64,000 bases of DNA from Martinezella miluonensis (lineage in GTDB: Bacteria > Pseudomonadota > Alphaproteobacteria > Rhizobiales > Rhizobiaceae): contig NZ_FMAH01000007.1 in assembly GCF_900094545.1 (NCBI RefSeq), positions 112,199-176,198 of the forward strand. Direction: 5' to 3'. The position numbers and the translations under genes were made by a program. The notes under the pieces are model-generated. The model made no database searches. It had not been told where the DNA came from and saw only the letters and a list, made by a program, of their open reading frames with translations. How positions within the stretch are numbered: position 1 is the stretch's first letter; every line of letters begins with the position of its first letter. Positions 52,671-60,960 of this stretch are shown piece after piece.

Positions 52671-52699
52671 AACGTTAATCGAGAAAATCAATATGTCAA
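52671..52699 (-). promoter_or_regulatory. Probable promoter of LIV operon 2
   Basis: On the minus strand, a consensus -35 TTGACA (52699-52694) is followed after 16-17 bases by TAACGT/AACGTT (about 52677-52671) as a weak -10. It lies 53-80 bases upstream of the fused gene and 88 bases from the divergent RpiR start. Confidence 0.5.
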
Positions 52700-52786
52700 T
52701 CTTGTTTCAATTTCTGTTGACTGATAGCAAGGATGTAACAAAATGAAGATTAGCGAACCAACGCCGATCACAGGGGGAGATAGGAA

Positions 52787-53668
52787 GTGACCATTCGAGA
52801 TCGCCTCACAGAAGGGGGCATCGATTTTACCCGAGCCGAGCTCAAGATCGTCAGGCAGTTGCTGTCGAACTATCCGGCGGCGGCCCTCAACACTGTTGCC
52901 AACCTCGCCTCGGCGGCCGGCGTCAGCAACCCGACGGTCGTGCGCTTCGCCAACAAGCTGGGATACGAGGGCTATGCAGAGCTGCAGGCCGCGCTGCTGG
53001 GCGAAGTGCAGGAACGAATGAGCTCGCCGCTGTCGATGCTCGACACCCGTAAACCTTCGCTCGAGCAGGAAAACTTCTATCAGTACTTCATGCGCGCCAG
53101 CATTCACGCGCTCGAATCGTCGATGCATATGCTGCCGCCCGACGATTTCGAAGCCGCGATCGATGCGGCAGCCGACCTGAACCTGAAGGTTCATTGCCTG
53201 GGTGGGCGCTTCAGCGGCTTCATGGCCGGACTTCTCTGGGCCCATATGAAGCAGTTGCGCCCCGACACCCGCTGGATCAACGGCTCGCAGGCCGATCAGG
53301 TCGATCACCTGGTGGATTTCGGCAAGCGTGACGTCCTCTTCGTCTACGACTATCGACGGTATCAGATCGACACCATCCGCTTTGCCAGCCAGGCGGCAAA
53401 GCAGGGTGCGCGGATCGTGCTTTTTACCGATCGTTGGCTTTCGCCGATTGCGCAGTTCGCCTCCGTCACCCTGACGGCAACCGTCGATACGGTGTCGCCC
53501 TACGACACGATGGTCCCGGCCATCGCACAGACCGAAGCCCTGATTGCCGGCCTTACGGCCCGGCTTGCAACGCAATCGCGTCAACGGATCGAACGCATGG
53601 AAGAGCTGCGTCGCAGCTACGCCATCACCGAGGACGCCTACACGACAACGGTCGGCAACGGGACGTGA
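52787..53668 (+). CDS. RpiR-family regulator (HTH plus SIS domain)
   Basis: 293 residues from GTG 52787 with AGGGGGAGATAGGA upstream. Residues about 1-80 are an HTH_6 domain (TVANLASAAGVSNPTVVRFA, then NKLGYEGYAELQAAL). Residues about 125-260 are a SIS domain that normally binds a phosphosugar, although members near amine and amino-acid genes may use other ligands. First of five plus-strand genes and divergent from LIV operon 2; it probably controls both. Confidence 0.9.
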   Translation: MTIRDRLTEGGIDFTRAELKIVRQLLSNYPAAALNTVANLASAAGVSNPTVVRFANKLGYEGYAELQAALLGEVQERMSSPLSMLDTRKPSLEQENFYQYFMRASIHALESSMHMLPPDDFEAAIDAAADLNLKVHCLGGRFSGFMAGLLWAHMKQLRPDTRWINGSQADQVDHLVDFGKRDVLFVYDYRRYQIDTIRFASQAAKQGARIVLFTDRWLSPIAQFASVTLTATVDTVSPYDTMVPAIAQTEALIAGLTARLATQSRQRIERMEELRRSYAITEDAYTTTVGNGT

Positions 53669-53713
53669 GATCCCGCGATAACGACGAAACAGAATTTCCT
53701 TTGGAGGACAGAC

Positions 53714-54376
53714 ATGGCCATGATTGAAGTGCAATACGGCAAGGATGTGCTGCGGCGTGACAGCGCCTACGAACCCGGCATGACCAGCGTGCTTTTCGTC
53801 GACATGCAGCGCATCTGGTGCGAGCCGAACCTCGACCCGACCCATCCGCAGGATGCCGCCAGCTACTATCACCGGCGCCTGCGCGATACGGTAGTCCCGA
53901 ACCAGGTTCGTATCCTCAACGCGGCCCGCAAGGCCGGCTGCAACGTGCTGCACACGATCATCGAAAGCCTGACGCTCGACGGCCGCGACCGTTCGCTCGA
54001 CCACAAGCTTTCCGACATGCATGTGCCGAAGGGTTCGCCGGAAGGACAGGTGATCGATGCGCTGAAGCCGATCGATAACGAGATCATTCTGCCGAAAACA
54101 TCCTCCGGCGTCTTCAATTCGACCAACATCGATTACGTGCTGCGCAATCTCTATACGCGCTATCTCATCATTGCTGGCGTCGTGACGGACCAGTGTGTCG
54201 ACATGGCTGTCCGTGATGCCGCCGATCGCGGATATCTGGTCACCGTGGTCGAGGATGCCTGCGCCACCTACAGCCAGGAACGCCACGAGGCCGCCCTTCG
54301 TGCCTATTCCGGCTACTGCTGGACGACAAACACCGAGACCGTCGTCCGCCGCCTTACCGCGCTCGGCCAGGCCTGA
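53714..54376 (+). CDS. Isochorismatase-like cysteine hydrolase
   Basis: 220 residues from ATG 53714 (TTGGAGGAC upstream). The catalytic triad of the family is present: Asp30 (VLFVDMQRIW), Lys128 (ILPKTSSGVF) and Cys161 (VVTDQCVDMAVRD), with the cis-peptide GVVTD. Relatives hydrolyse amides, ureides or N-carbamoyl compounds, for example ureidoacrylate or N-carbamoylsarcosine. In this cluster it probably releases ammonia or an amine from the imported substrate. The exact substrate is unknown. Confidence 0.9.
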   Translation: MAMIEVQYGKDVLRRDSAYEPGMTSVLFVDMQRIWCEPNLDPTHPQDAASYYHRRLRDTVVPNQVRILNAARKAGCNVLHTIIESLTLDGRDRSLDHKLSDMHVPKGSPEGQVIDALKPIDNEIILPKTSSGVFNSTNIDYVLRNLYTRYLIIAGVVTDQCVDMAVRDAADRGYLVTVVEDACATYSQERHEAALRAYSGYCWTTNTETVVRRLTALGQA

Positions 54377-54398
54377 TCGTTTCAAAAAGGGGAACAGC

Positions 54399-55745
54399 AT
54401 GAACGACAGCAGCAACGGCAAGGCGCTCTCCGACCTGACGGAACTTGCGACCTTCGTCACGACAGACATTGCCGGCATCACCCGCGGCCGCAGCTTCGCA
54501 GCCTCCGATATCGAGGACTACCTGCGCAAGGGTGTCGGCTGGGTGCCGGCGAACCTCGCTTTGACGCCCTTCGACCTTATCGCCGATCCGAATCCGTGGG
54601 GTTCGGCCGGCGACCTGCGCCTGATGGCCGACCCCGCCAGCAAGGCGCGCGTAACCTGCCTGCCGGATGTCACGCCCCTGCATTTCTACCACTCGGATAT
54701 TACCGACCTGAAGGGCGAGCCTTGGGATTGCTGCGTGCGCAGCTTCCTCAAGGCGACGCTTGCCGACTTCGAGAAGGAAGCAGGCCTGAAGGTCATCGGT
54801 GCGGTCGAGCAGGAATTCCAGGTGCTCGGCGCCGATTGGCCTGCTGCCCCCGCCTTCGGCCTGCGCGCCCAGCGCCGCGCCGAGCCCTTCGGCTCGCTGC
54901 TGATGACCGCGCTCAAGGAAGCCGGTGCCGCGCCGGAAATGTTCCTGCCGGAATATGGCAAGGACCAGTTCGAAGTCACCTGCCGCCCGGCCCCGGCGCT
55001 TGTCGCCGCCGACCGCGGCGCAACGATCCGCGCCGTCACCAGGGAAGTCGCCGCCCTTTTCGGCTGGAATGCCAGCTTCGCGCCGAAGACCGATCCGAAC
55101 GGTGTCGGCAACGGCGTGCACCTGCATGTCAGCTTCACAGACCTCGACGGCAATCCCGTCACCTTCGACGCCTCCCGCCCCGGCCGGCTTTCCAAGGTCG
55201 CCGGCTCCTTCGCGGCCGGCGTCATCAAGCACCTGCCGGCGCTCGTCGCCTTCACCGCACCCTCCGTGCTCTCCTACATGCGCCTTGTGCCGCACCACTG
55301 GAGTGCGGCCTATACGTGCCTCGGAGAAAAGAACCGCGAGGCGACGCTACGCATCTGCCCCACGCTGGATCTGCCCGGCAGCAACCCGGCAAAGCAGTTC
55401 AACATGGAATACCGCGCCGCCGATGCTTGTGCGAGCCCGCACCTGTCGCTGGCGGTCGTGCTTCGCGCCGGGCTTGAGGGCATCCGCGCAGGACTTGAAC
55501 AGCCGCCGCTGATCAACTCCGACCCTTCAGAATTCTCCCCGGAAGAGCAGAGGAAGCTTGGCATCCGCCGCCTGCCGTCGAGCCTTGCCGAAGCGCTCGA
55601 TACACTGGCAGCCGACGAGGTGGTGACCGGCTGGTTCCCGAAGGACTTCCTCGATTGCTACTTCGCCATGAAGCGCAAGGAGATCGAGATCGTCGACGGG
55701 CTTTCGCCCGAAGACCTCTGCGCGCGCTACGCGACCGTCTACTGA
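54399..55745 (+). CDS. Glutamine-synthetase-like ligase (gamma-glutamylamide synthetase type)
   Basis: 448 residues from ATG 54399 with AAAAAGGGGA upstream. The GS fold is shown by GAVEQEFQVLG (metal-binding Glu), the GVGNGVHLHVSF segment, in place of the GS NGSGMH motif, and PHHWSAAYTCLGEKNREATL, the Arg-rich catalytic region. The N-terminal beta-grasp is short. It belongs to the PuuA/GlnA3/FluG-like branch that joins glutamate to amines rather than to ammonia. Beside an aminotransferase and hydrolases, this suggests a gamma-glutamylation pathway. Confidence 0.88.
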   Translation: MNDSSNGKALSDLTELATFVTTDIAGITRGRSFAASDIEDYLRKGVGWVPANLALTPFDLIADPNPWGSAGDLRLMADPASKARVTCLPDVTPLHFYHSDITDLKGEPWDCCVRSFLKATLADFEKEAGLKVIGAVEQEFQVLGADWPAAPAFGLRAQRRAEPFGSLLMTALKEAGAAPEMFLPEYGKDQFEVTCRPAPALVAADRGATIRAVTREVAALFGWNASFAPKTDPNGVGNGVHLHVSFTDLDGNPVTFDASRPGRLSKVAGSFAAGVIKHLPALVAFTAPSVLSYMRLVPHHWSAAYTCLGEKNREATLRICPTLDLPGSNPAKQFNMEYRAADACASPHLSLAVVLRAGLEGIRAGLEQPPLINSDPSEFSPEEQRKLGIRRLPSSLAEALDTLAADEVVTGWFPKDFLDCYFAMKRKEIEIVDGLSPEDLCARYATVY

Positions 55746-55759
55746 GCAATGGACAGATC

Positions 55760-56578
55760 ATGACGTCGACTAAGGTCATCATGCGGTCCGAGAGCCGATT
55801 GCAGCACGACCCCAGCCAGCCGCTGCTCGCCATCGACGAGCCGCCGCCCTATGCCGTGATCAATCCGGACGGGGCGTCGCCCTATCTGCTTCTCTGCGAG
55901 CACGCTTCCAACCGCATTCCGCGCGCTCTCGGCGAACTCGGCCTGCCCGAGGCCGAGCGCCAGCGCCACATCGCCTGGGACATCGGCGTCAGTGCGCTTT
56001 CCCAGCATCTCAGCCGCGCGCTCGACGCGCCGCTGTTCATGACCAACTATTCGCGCCTCGTCATCGACTGCAATCGGCCGCTCGGCGTGCCCTCGGCGAT
56101 CCCGGAAATCAGCGAGACGACGGAAATCCCCGGCAATCTCGACCTGACGGACGCCGAAAGACAGCAGCGCATCGACACATTGTTCACGCCATTTGCCGAC
56201 GCCGTCGCGCGCCGGCTCGACCACCTGCAGGAAGAGGGCAAGCGCCCGTTCGTGGTCGGCATCCACTCCTTCACACCTGTCTATTTTGGCAGGCAGCGCC
56301 CCTGGCATGCGGGCATCCTCTATGGCGAAGCCGCCGGTTTCGGCCAGACGCTGATCCGCGAGCTGCAAAGCGAAGCCACCCTCACCATCGGCGACAACGA
56401 GCCCTACAACATTCATCCCGACGAGGACTATACAGTACCCGTCCATGCGGACGACCGCGGGCTTCCTGGCGCGCTGATCGAGGTGCGGCACGACCTGATC
56501 GACACATTCTCGGGCGTTAGCGAATGGGGCGAGCGCCTCACCCGCTGTTTCGAGGCAGCCCTCAAGGAGCATGGCTGA
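55760..56578 (+). CDS. N-formylglutamate amidohydrolase-like protein
   Basis: 272 residues from ATG 55760; ATG 55781 is an alternative, and no strong ribosome site precedes either. FGase (HutG/DUF-like) hallmarks: YLLLCEHASNRIPRALGELG near the N-terminus, IAWDIGVSALSQHLSRALDA, YSRLVIDCNRP, VVGIHSFTPVYFGRQRPWHA, with conserved Glu, His and Asp for a metal. Members cleave N-acyl or gamma-linked glutamate derivatives. Here it may hydrolyse a glutamyl intermediate made by the GS-like ligase. It overlaps the next gene by one base (TGATG). Confidence 0.88.
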   Translation: MTSTKVIMRSESRLQHDPSQPLLAIDEPPPYAVINPDGASPYLLLCEHASNRIPRALGELGLPEAERQRHIAWDIGVSALSQHLSRALDAPLFMTNYSRLVIDCNRPLGVPSAIPEISETTEIPGNLDLTDAERQQRIDTLFTPFADAVARRLDHLQEEGKRPFVVGIHSFTPVYFGRQRPWHAGILYGEAAGFGQTLIRELQSEATLTIGDNEPYNIHPDEDYTVPVHADDRGLPGALIEVRHDLIDTFSGVSEWGERLTRCFEAALKEHG

Positions 56579-57888
56579 TGGCCGGAAATCTCTACGGGCG
56601 CGACGGGGCGACGATCGGCAACCTGCAGAAACTGCGGTTCTTCCCGCTCGCCGTCGCCGGCGGCAGGGGGCCGCGGCTCGTGGAGGAAGACGGGCGGGAG
56701 CTCATCGATCTCTCCGGCGCCTGGGGTGCGGCCAGCCTTGGCTACGGCCACCCCGCCATCGTCGAAGCCGTCTCCCGCGCCGTTGCCAATCCGGCCGGCG
56801 CGAGCATCCTTTCCGCCTCCAATGCACCGGCTGTGGCGCTTGCCGAAAGGCTGCTGGCAACCTTTCCCGGCCGGGGCGCGCATAAGGTCTGGTTCGGTCA
56901 TTCCGGATCCGATGCCAACGAGGCCACCTACCGGGCGATCACCCGGGCGACCGGCCGCACCGGCGTCATCGCCTTCATCGGCGCCTATCATGGCTGCACC
57001 GTCGGCTCGATGGCCTTTTCCGGCCATAGCGTCCACGCCGATGCCGCAAAGGTCGACGGACTGATCCTGCTCCCCTATCCCGATCCCTACAGGCCTTATC
57101 AGGGCGACCCGACTGGCGATGCGGTCCTCGCGCTTCTGAAGGAGAGGCTGGCGGCCGTCCCGGCCGGTTCCATCGCCGCCGCCTTCATCGAGCCGATCCA
57201 GTCGGACGGCGGGCTGATCGTGCCGCCCGATGGCTTCCTGCAGAAATTCGCCGATATCTGCCGCGCGCACAGCATCCTCGTCGTCTGCGACGAGGTGAAG
57301 GTGGGGCTTGCCCGCAGCGGCCGCCTGCATTGCTTCGAGCATGAGGGCTTCGTGCCTGATATCCTGGTGCTCGGCAAGGGGCTCGGCGGCGGGCTGCCGC
57401 TCTCGGCCGTCATCGCGCCGGCCGAAATCCTCGACTGTGCCAGCGCCTTCGCCATGCAGACCCTGCACGGCAATCCGGTTTGCGCCGCAGCCGGCCTTGC
57501 CGTTCTGGAAACGATCGAAGCGGAAGACCTCGCGGCGGCAGCCGAGCACAAGGGCAAACTGCTGCGCGAGGGATTGGCCCGACTGGCAGAGCGGCATGCC
57601 CTGATCGGCGATATCCGCGGCCGCGGCCTTGCCTGCGGCGTAGAACTGGTCCGCAACAGGCAGAGCCGTGAACCGGCAAGGGCCGAGACGGCGAAACTCA
57701 TCTACCGCGCCTATGAACTCGGCCTCGTCCTCTACTACGTCGGCATGAATGGCAACGTCCTGGAAATGACCCCGCCGTTGACCATGACAGAAGGCGAAAT
57801 CAGCCAGGCGGTGAACTTGCTCGACCAGGCCTTCACCGAACTTTCCACCATTTCAGACGCAGTCATCTCGCAGTTTGCGGGCTGGTGA
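56578..57888 (+). CDS. Class III PLP-dependent aminotransferase
   Basis: 436 residues from ATG 56578. Features in order: substrate region DLSGAWGAASLGYGHPAIVE, GSDANEATYRAI (PLP phosphate), AYHGCTVGSMAFSG, the PLP-contacting Asp in VVCDEVKVG, and the PLP Lys in LVLGKGLGGGLPLS. Family members transaminate omega-amino groups (GABA, beta-alanine, polyamines) to 2-oxoglutarate or pyruvate. It ends the plus-strand operon begun by RpiR and probably removes the amino group of the product freed from the glutamyl carrier. Confidence 0.92.
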   Translation: MAGNLYGRDGATIGNLQKLRFFPLAVAGGRGPRLVEEDGRELIDLSGAWGAASLGYGHPAIVEAVSRAVANPAGASILSASNAPAVALAERLLATFPGRGAHKVWFGHSGSDANEATYRAITRATGRTGVIAFIGAYHGCTVGSMAFSGHSVHADAAKVDGLILLPYPDPYRPYQGDPTGDAVLALLKERLAAVPAGSIAAAFIEPIQSDGGLIVPPDGFLQKFADICRAHSILVVCDEVKVGLARSGRLHCFEHEGFVPDILVLGKGLGGGLPLSAVIAPAEILDCASAFAMQTLHGNPVCAAAGLAVLETIEAEDLAAAAEHKGKLLREGLARLAERHALIGDIRGRGLACGVELVRNRQSREPARAETAKLIYRAYELGLVLYYVGMNGNVLEMTPPLTMTEGEISQAVNLLDQAFTELSTISDAVISQFAGW

Positions 57889-58191
57889 ACAGCGTGCATA
57901 CTCAGGGGAACAAATCAAGCTGGTCGCTCCTAGCGCATTTCCAGGAAAAGTGCGCAGCGGTTTTCCGTCCGCAATGCGTAAAGAAACAAGAAGATAGAGC
58001 GTCTTCGCGATTCGAAGAAAAGCGGAAATGCTCTGATGGGATCCGAACCGCCGGCCCTATGATTTTCCAAAGTGTCCCAACGCTCTGATCCGCCCGCCGG
58101 CAGCCTTCATGGAGAGCGATGGCGGTCGATATCCGGGGAAGCCGGAGCCCTGTCTGACAAACAGCATCGCCCTAGTTCGGGCATCGGGCCG
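57889..58191. other. Intergenic region carrying a rhizobial repeat
   Basis: About 300 bases between convergent genes. The part at 57932-58034 is a dispersed-repeat relic; the rest shows no gene. No T-tailed terminator is evident for the aminotransferase operon, so the repeat itself may end transcription. Confidence 0.5.
57932..58034. repeat. Rhizobial intergenic palindromic repeat, diverged copy
   Basis: The segment opens AGCGCATTTCCAGGAAAAG, continues GTGCGCAGCGGTTTTCCGTC and GCAATGCGTAAAGAAACAAG, and closes with an inverted pair AGAGC ... GCTCT. From memory this is the layout of a short mosaic repeat scattered between genes in Rhizobium and Agrobacterium. It lies after the aminotransferase and before the convergent LacI gene. 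Several positions differ from the form I recall. Copy number cannot be judged from one window. Confidence 0.55.
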
Positions 58192-59268
58192 TCATCGAAG
58201 TCCATCCTCTTTGACACCCACAAGCATCGGAAAACTGATTTCAGGTTTCAGCAAAACCTGCCTTTCAACCGTATGATCGCCGGCAATACTGGCTAGCAAG
58301 ACGTGTCCCATGCGCTCGCCCGTGTCTGTCAGGTCTTCATAGATGGTCTCGACCTTGGGCTGGATCTGACTGAGCAACTTCGAGGTGCGCTTTGCCACCA
58401 CATCATATTCGACACCGAGCGTAAAACCGTTGTCACCCATGCCAGTGATCGTCGCTAGGGCCGAAACCTCACCGCCGCAGGCAAAACCATCGGGAAAGCC
58501 GGGCTCAGATGCGCGACGGCTCACATAGTCGCGGATCTGTTCCACCGGACAGTCCAGGTCGATCTCCTTCGGGATCTCGTAATCGACCCCCGCTTCGCGA
58601 ACGGCCGTCATGAAACCATGCAGCAGATGCTGCGAAAAAGTCAGCCGCCTTGGCGGAAGGATGATCAAGAGCTTTCGTCGGCCGCGTTCGACCAGCCGCT
58701 TGGTCGCCTCATAGGCGAAACTGAAGTTATCGTAGTCGACGAATGGATGATCAACGGTGAATTCCGTCCGCCCATGCGTGACAAAGGGAAAATTATTTTC
58801 GAGCAGAAGGCGAACACGGGGATCGAAAGGTTCGGTTCGGGAGAAAATCAGCCCGTCAACCATTCGATTGCGCACCAGATATTGCACCGCCTCGATATTG
58901 CTTCCGTTGATGAAATTCGGTGTCACGATCAAGTGGTAGGCGGTATTCTTCAACGCCTTGGCCAGGCCGTGCATTATGGAAATGCCGTAGCCCAGGATCT
59001 CCTCATGCGGATCAAGCAGGACGCCGATGACGTTCGTCTTGCCCGTCTTCAGACGCTGCGCCGCGCGATCAGGTAGATATCCGATTTGAGCAGCAACTGC
59101 GTGGACGCGCTCGCGCGTCTCGACCGAAATCTGCGGCGCATTGCCCAGTGCGCGGGACACGGTTGTGACGGCAAAGCCGGTCATCTCGGAAATTGTGCGG
59201 AGAGTCGGCTTTCCGCTTTTGCCCACGGGCGTCGCAAGGGACGCGGATCTTCCGGGAATATCTTTCAA
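58192..59268 (-). CDS. LacI-family regulator of the adjacent sugar importer
   Basis: About 358 residues. The start is uncertain: TTG 59268 is used, GTG 59226 is shorter, and neither has a strong ribosome site; a start further upstream would place the operator inside the gene. HTH TLRTISEMTGFAVTTVSRAL, hinge-like region AAQRLKTGKTNVIGV, and a sugar-sensor core (LIVTPNFINGSNIEAVQYLV onward). Divergent from the importer at 59599-63999, with palindromic sites between; probably its repressor. Confidence 0.88.
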   Translation of the reverse strand: MKDIPGRSASLATPVGKSGKPTLRTISEMTGFAVTTVSRALGNAPQISVETRERVHAVAAQIGYLPDRAAQRLKTGKTNVIGVLLDPHEEILGYGISIMHGLAKALKNTAYHLIVTPNFINGSNIEAVQYLVRNRMVDGLIFSRTEPFDPRVRLLLENNFPFVTHGRTEFTVDHPFVDYDNFSFAYEATKRLVERGRRKLLIILPPRRLTFSQHLLHGFMTAVREAGVDYEIPKEIDLDCPVEQIRDYVSRRASEPGFPDGFACGGEVSALATITGMGDNGFTLGVEYDVVAKRTSKLLSQIQPKVETIYEDLTDTGERMGHVLLASIAGDHTVERQVLLKPEISFPMLVGVKEDGLR

Positions 59269-59338
59269 GAGAATACTCAGCCTGCATCGGAGTCGGCGTC
59301 TTGTACGCTGTTTCGGCACGAAGTGCAAATGCGTTAAC

Positions 59339-59350
59339 GAAAACGTTTTC
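59339..59350. promoter_or_regulatory. LacI-type operator palindrome
   Basis: GAAAACGTTTTC is a perfect 12-base dyad centred on CG, the core shared with the operator at 23293-23308. It lies about 70 bases upstream of the regulator's chosen start and 250 bases before the importer's first gene. Confidence 0.65.
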
Positions 59351-59455
59351 CGCGCCGATATCTGAGTAAGTATGCCTGAAGACATGGAGGATTTCGTCGC
59401 TAAAAGTAAGACTATTCAGCTATTTATGCCAATTTCAGAAATCCGAAGCGAGATC

Positions 59456-59484
59456 TTGACTTGAGCTTATTTGTAACGTTTTAA
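59456..59484 (+). promoter_or_regulatory. Probable importer promoter with half operator
   Basis: TTGACT at 59456-59461 as -35, 17 bases, and TTTTAA at 59479-59484 as -10. The spacer and -10 overlap AACGTTTTAA, which matches one arm of the LacI palindrome at 59339-59350. A repressor bridging the two sites is possible. Confidence 0.45.
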
Positions 59485-59598
59485 ATGCTTTTGCGGCGAT
59501 TGAGGCCGCAAGCAGATGGCATCCGCCTGAGGACGGAGGCTTTTAGGGGAGCGGAGGACAACCTTCGCTCGGACGATTTGCACAATTGGGAGGTTAGA

Positions 59599-60861
59599 AT
59601 GATAAAGTTTCTGACGACGACGGCGGTATTGGCGCTGGCGGTTGGTGGTTTGGGCGTATCGGCTCGGGCTGCGGATGTGAAGGAAGTGCAGATGCTGCAC
59701 TGGTGGACATCGGGCGGCGAGGCAGCGGCGCTGAATGTCCTGAAGCAGGATCTGTCGAAGGAGGGCTATGCCTGGAAGGACGTTCCGGTGGCCGGCGGCG
59801 GCGGCGATGCGGCGATGACGGCGCTGAAGGCGATGGTGGCGGCCGGCAACTATCCGACCGCGTCGCAGATGCTCGGCTATACCGTGCTCGACTACGCCCA
59901 GGCCGGCGTCATGGGCGACCTGACGGAGACGGCGAAGAAGGAAGGCTGGGACAAGGCGGTGCCGCAGGCGCTGCAGAAGTTCTCGGTCTATAACGGCAAG
60001 TGGGTCGCCGTTCCGGTCAACGTCCACTCGGTCAACTGGCTGTGGATCAACAAGGCGGTCATGGACAAGATCGGCGGCAAGCAGCCGAAGACCTTTGACG
60101 ATCTGATCGCGCTGCTCGACAAGGCCAAGGCGGCCGGCGTCGTGCCGCTGGCGCTTGGCGGCCAGAACTGGCAGGAAGCGACGATGTTCGATTCCATCGT
60201 CATGTCGACCGGCGGCCCGGAGTTCTACAAGAAGGCCTTCAACGATCTCGACGAAGCCTCTTTGAAGTCCGACACCATGAAGAAGTCCTTCGACAACCTG
60301 GCCAAGATCGTCAAGTATGTCGACCCGAACTTCTCCGGCCGCGACTGGAACCTGGCAACGGCGATGGTCATCAAGGGCGATGCGCTCGTCCAGGTCATGG
60401 GTGACTGGGCCAAGGGCGAGTTCGTCGCCGCCAAGAAGACCCCGGACAAGGACTATCTGTGCTACCGCTTCCCCGGCACCGAAGGCAGCGTGATCTACAA
60501 CTCCGACATGTTCGGCATGTTCAACGTTCCGGCGGACCGCAAGGCGGCCCAGGGTGCGCTGGCGGCAGCGACGCTGTCGAAGAGCTTCCAGTCGGCCTTC
60601 AACGTCGTCAAGGGCTCGGTCCCGGCCCGCACCGACGTGCCGGATACCGCCTTCGACGCCTGCGGCAAGAAGGGCATGGCCGACCTCAAGGCCGCCAATG
60701 CCGACGGCAAGCTCGTCGGCTCGCTCGCCCAGGGCTATGGCGCCGCGCCGGCGATCGCCAATGCCTATAAGGACGTCGTGTCCAAGTTCGTCCACGGCCA
60801 GATCAAGACCTCCGACGAAGCCGTCAAGCAGCTCGTCCAGGCGATCGACGACGCGCGCTAA
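59599..60861 (+). CDS. CUT1 sugar-binding protein
   Basis: 420 residues from ATG 59599 with TTGGGAGGT upstream. Signal peptide to about residue 24 (VLALAVGGLGVSARAAD). The mature protein (VQMLHWWTSGGEAAALNVLK, then WNLATAMVIKGDALVQVMGD) matches family 1 binding proteins of the glucose/mannose GtsA type. Two Cys (DYLCYRFPG and FDACGKKGM) likely form a disulfide. It delivers a mono- or disaccharide to the permeases that follow. Confidence 0.93.
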   Translation: MIKFLTTTAVLALAVGGLGVSARAADVKEVQMLHWWTSGGEAAALNVLKQDLSKEGYAWKDVPVAGGGGDAAMTALKAMVAAGNYPTASQMLGYTVLDYAQAGVMGDLTETAKKEGWDKAVPQALQKFSVYNGKWVAVPVNVHSVNWLWINKAVMDKIGGKQPKTFDDLIALLDKAKAAGVVPLALGGQNWQEATMFDSIVMSTGGPEFYKKAFNDLDEASLKSDTMKKSFDNLAKIVKYVDPNFSGRDWNLATAMVIKGDALVQVMGDWAKGEFVAAKKTPDKDYLCYRFPGTEGSVIYNSDMFGMFNVPADRKAAQGALAAATLSKSFQSAFNVVKGSVPARTDVPDTAFDACGKKGMADLKAANADGKLVGSLAQGYGAAPAIANAYKDVVSKFVHGQIKTSDEAVKQLVQAIDDAR

Positions 60862-60886
60862 GCGCGGGCCTGTCCTCGGCCGTTCC

Positions 60887-60912
60887 TCCTCCCCGCCGAT
60901 AAGCGGGGAGGA
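60887..60912 (+). promoter_or_regulatory. Intercistronic hairpin after binding-protein gene
   Basis: TCCTCCCCGC at 60887-60896 pairs perfectly with GCGGGGAGGA at 60903-60912 around a 6-base loop. It lies 25 bases after the binding-protein stop and about 50 before the permease start. No T tract follows. Confidence 0.7.
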
Positions 60913-60930
60913 TCATGACCAGCACCATGC

Positions 60931-60950
60931 CCCTTGAAGGCCCTTGAAGG
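60931..60950 (+). repeat. 10-bp perfect tandem duplication at permease ribosome site
   Basis: CCCTTGAAGG occurs twice in a row. The second copy supplies the GAAGGG Shine-Dalgarno sequence of the permease gene, so a duplicated ribosome-binding segment lies just before the start. Confidence 0.6.
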
Positions 60951-60960
60951 GATGACCATC

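Larger units (their letters stand above)
59269..59598. other. Divergent control region of the sugar importer
   Basis: About 330 bases with the palindrome at 59339-59350, a promoter with a half operator at 59456-59484, and a 7-bp hairpin (TTGCGGC at 59491-59497, GCCGCAA at 59505-59511) in the importer leader. The last 90 bases before 59599 form a long 5' untranslated region. No gene is seen. Confidence 0.5.

Noticed and set aside
52688..54481. Long minus-strand open frame (597 codons) opposite the RpiR and cysteine hydrolase genes
   Set aside because: It spans two well-supported plus-strand genes and their gap and shows no domain or coherent membrane pattern.
59467..60795. Minus-strand open frame (442 codons) opposite the sugar-binding protein
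   Set aside because: Arg/Leu/Asp-rich low-complexity translation, no motif; the plus strand carries a signal peptide and family 1 binding-protein features.
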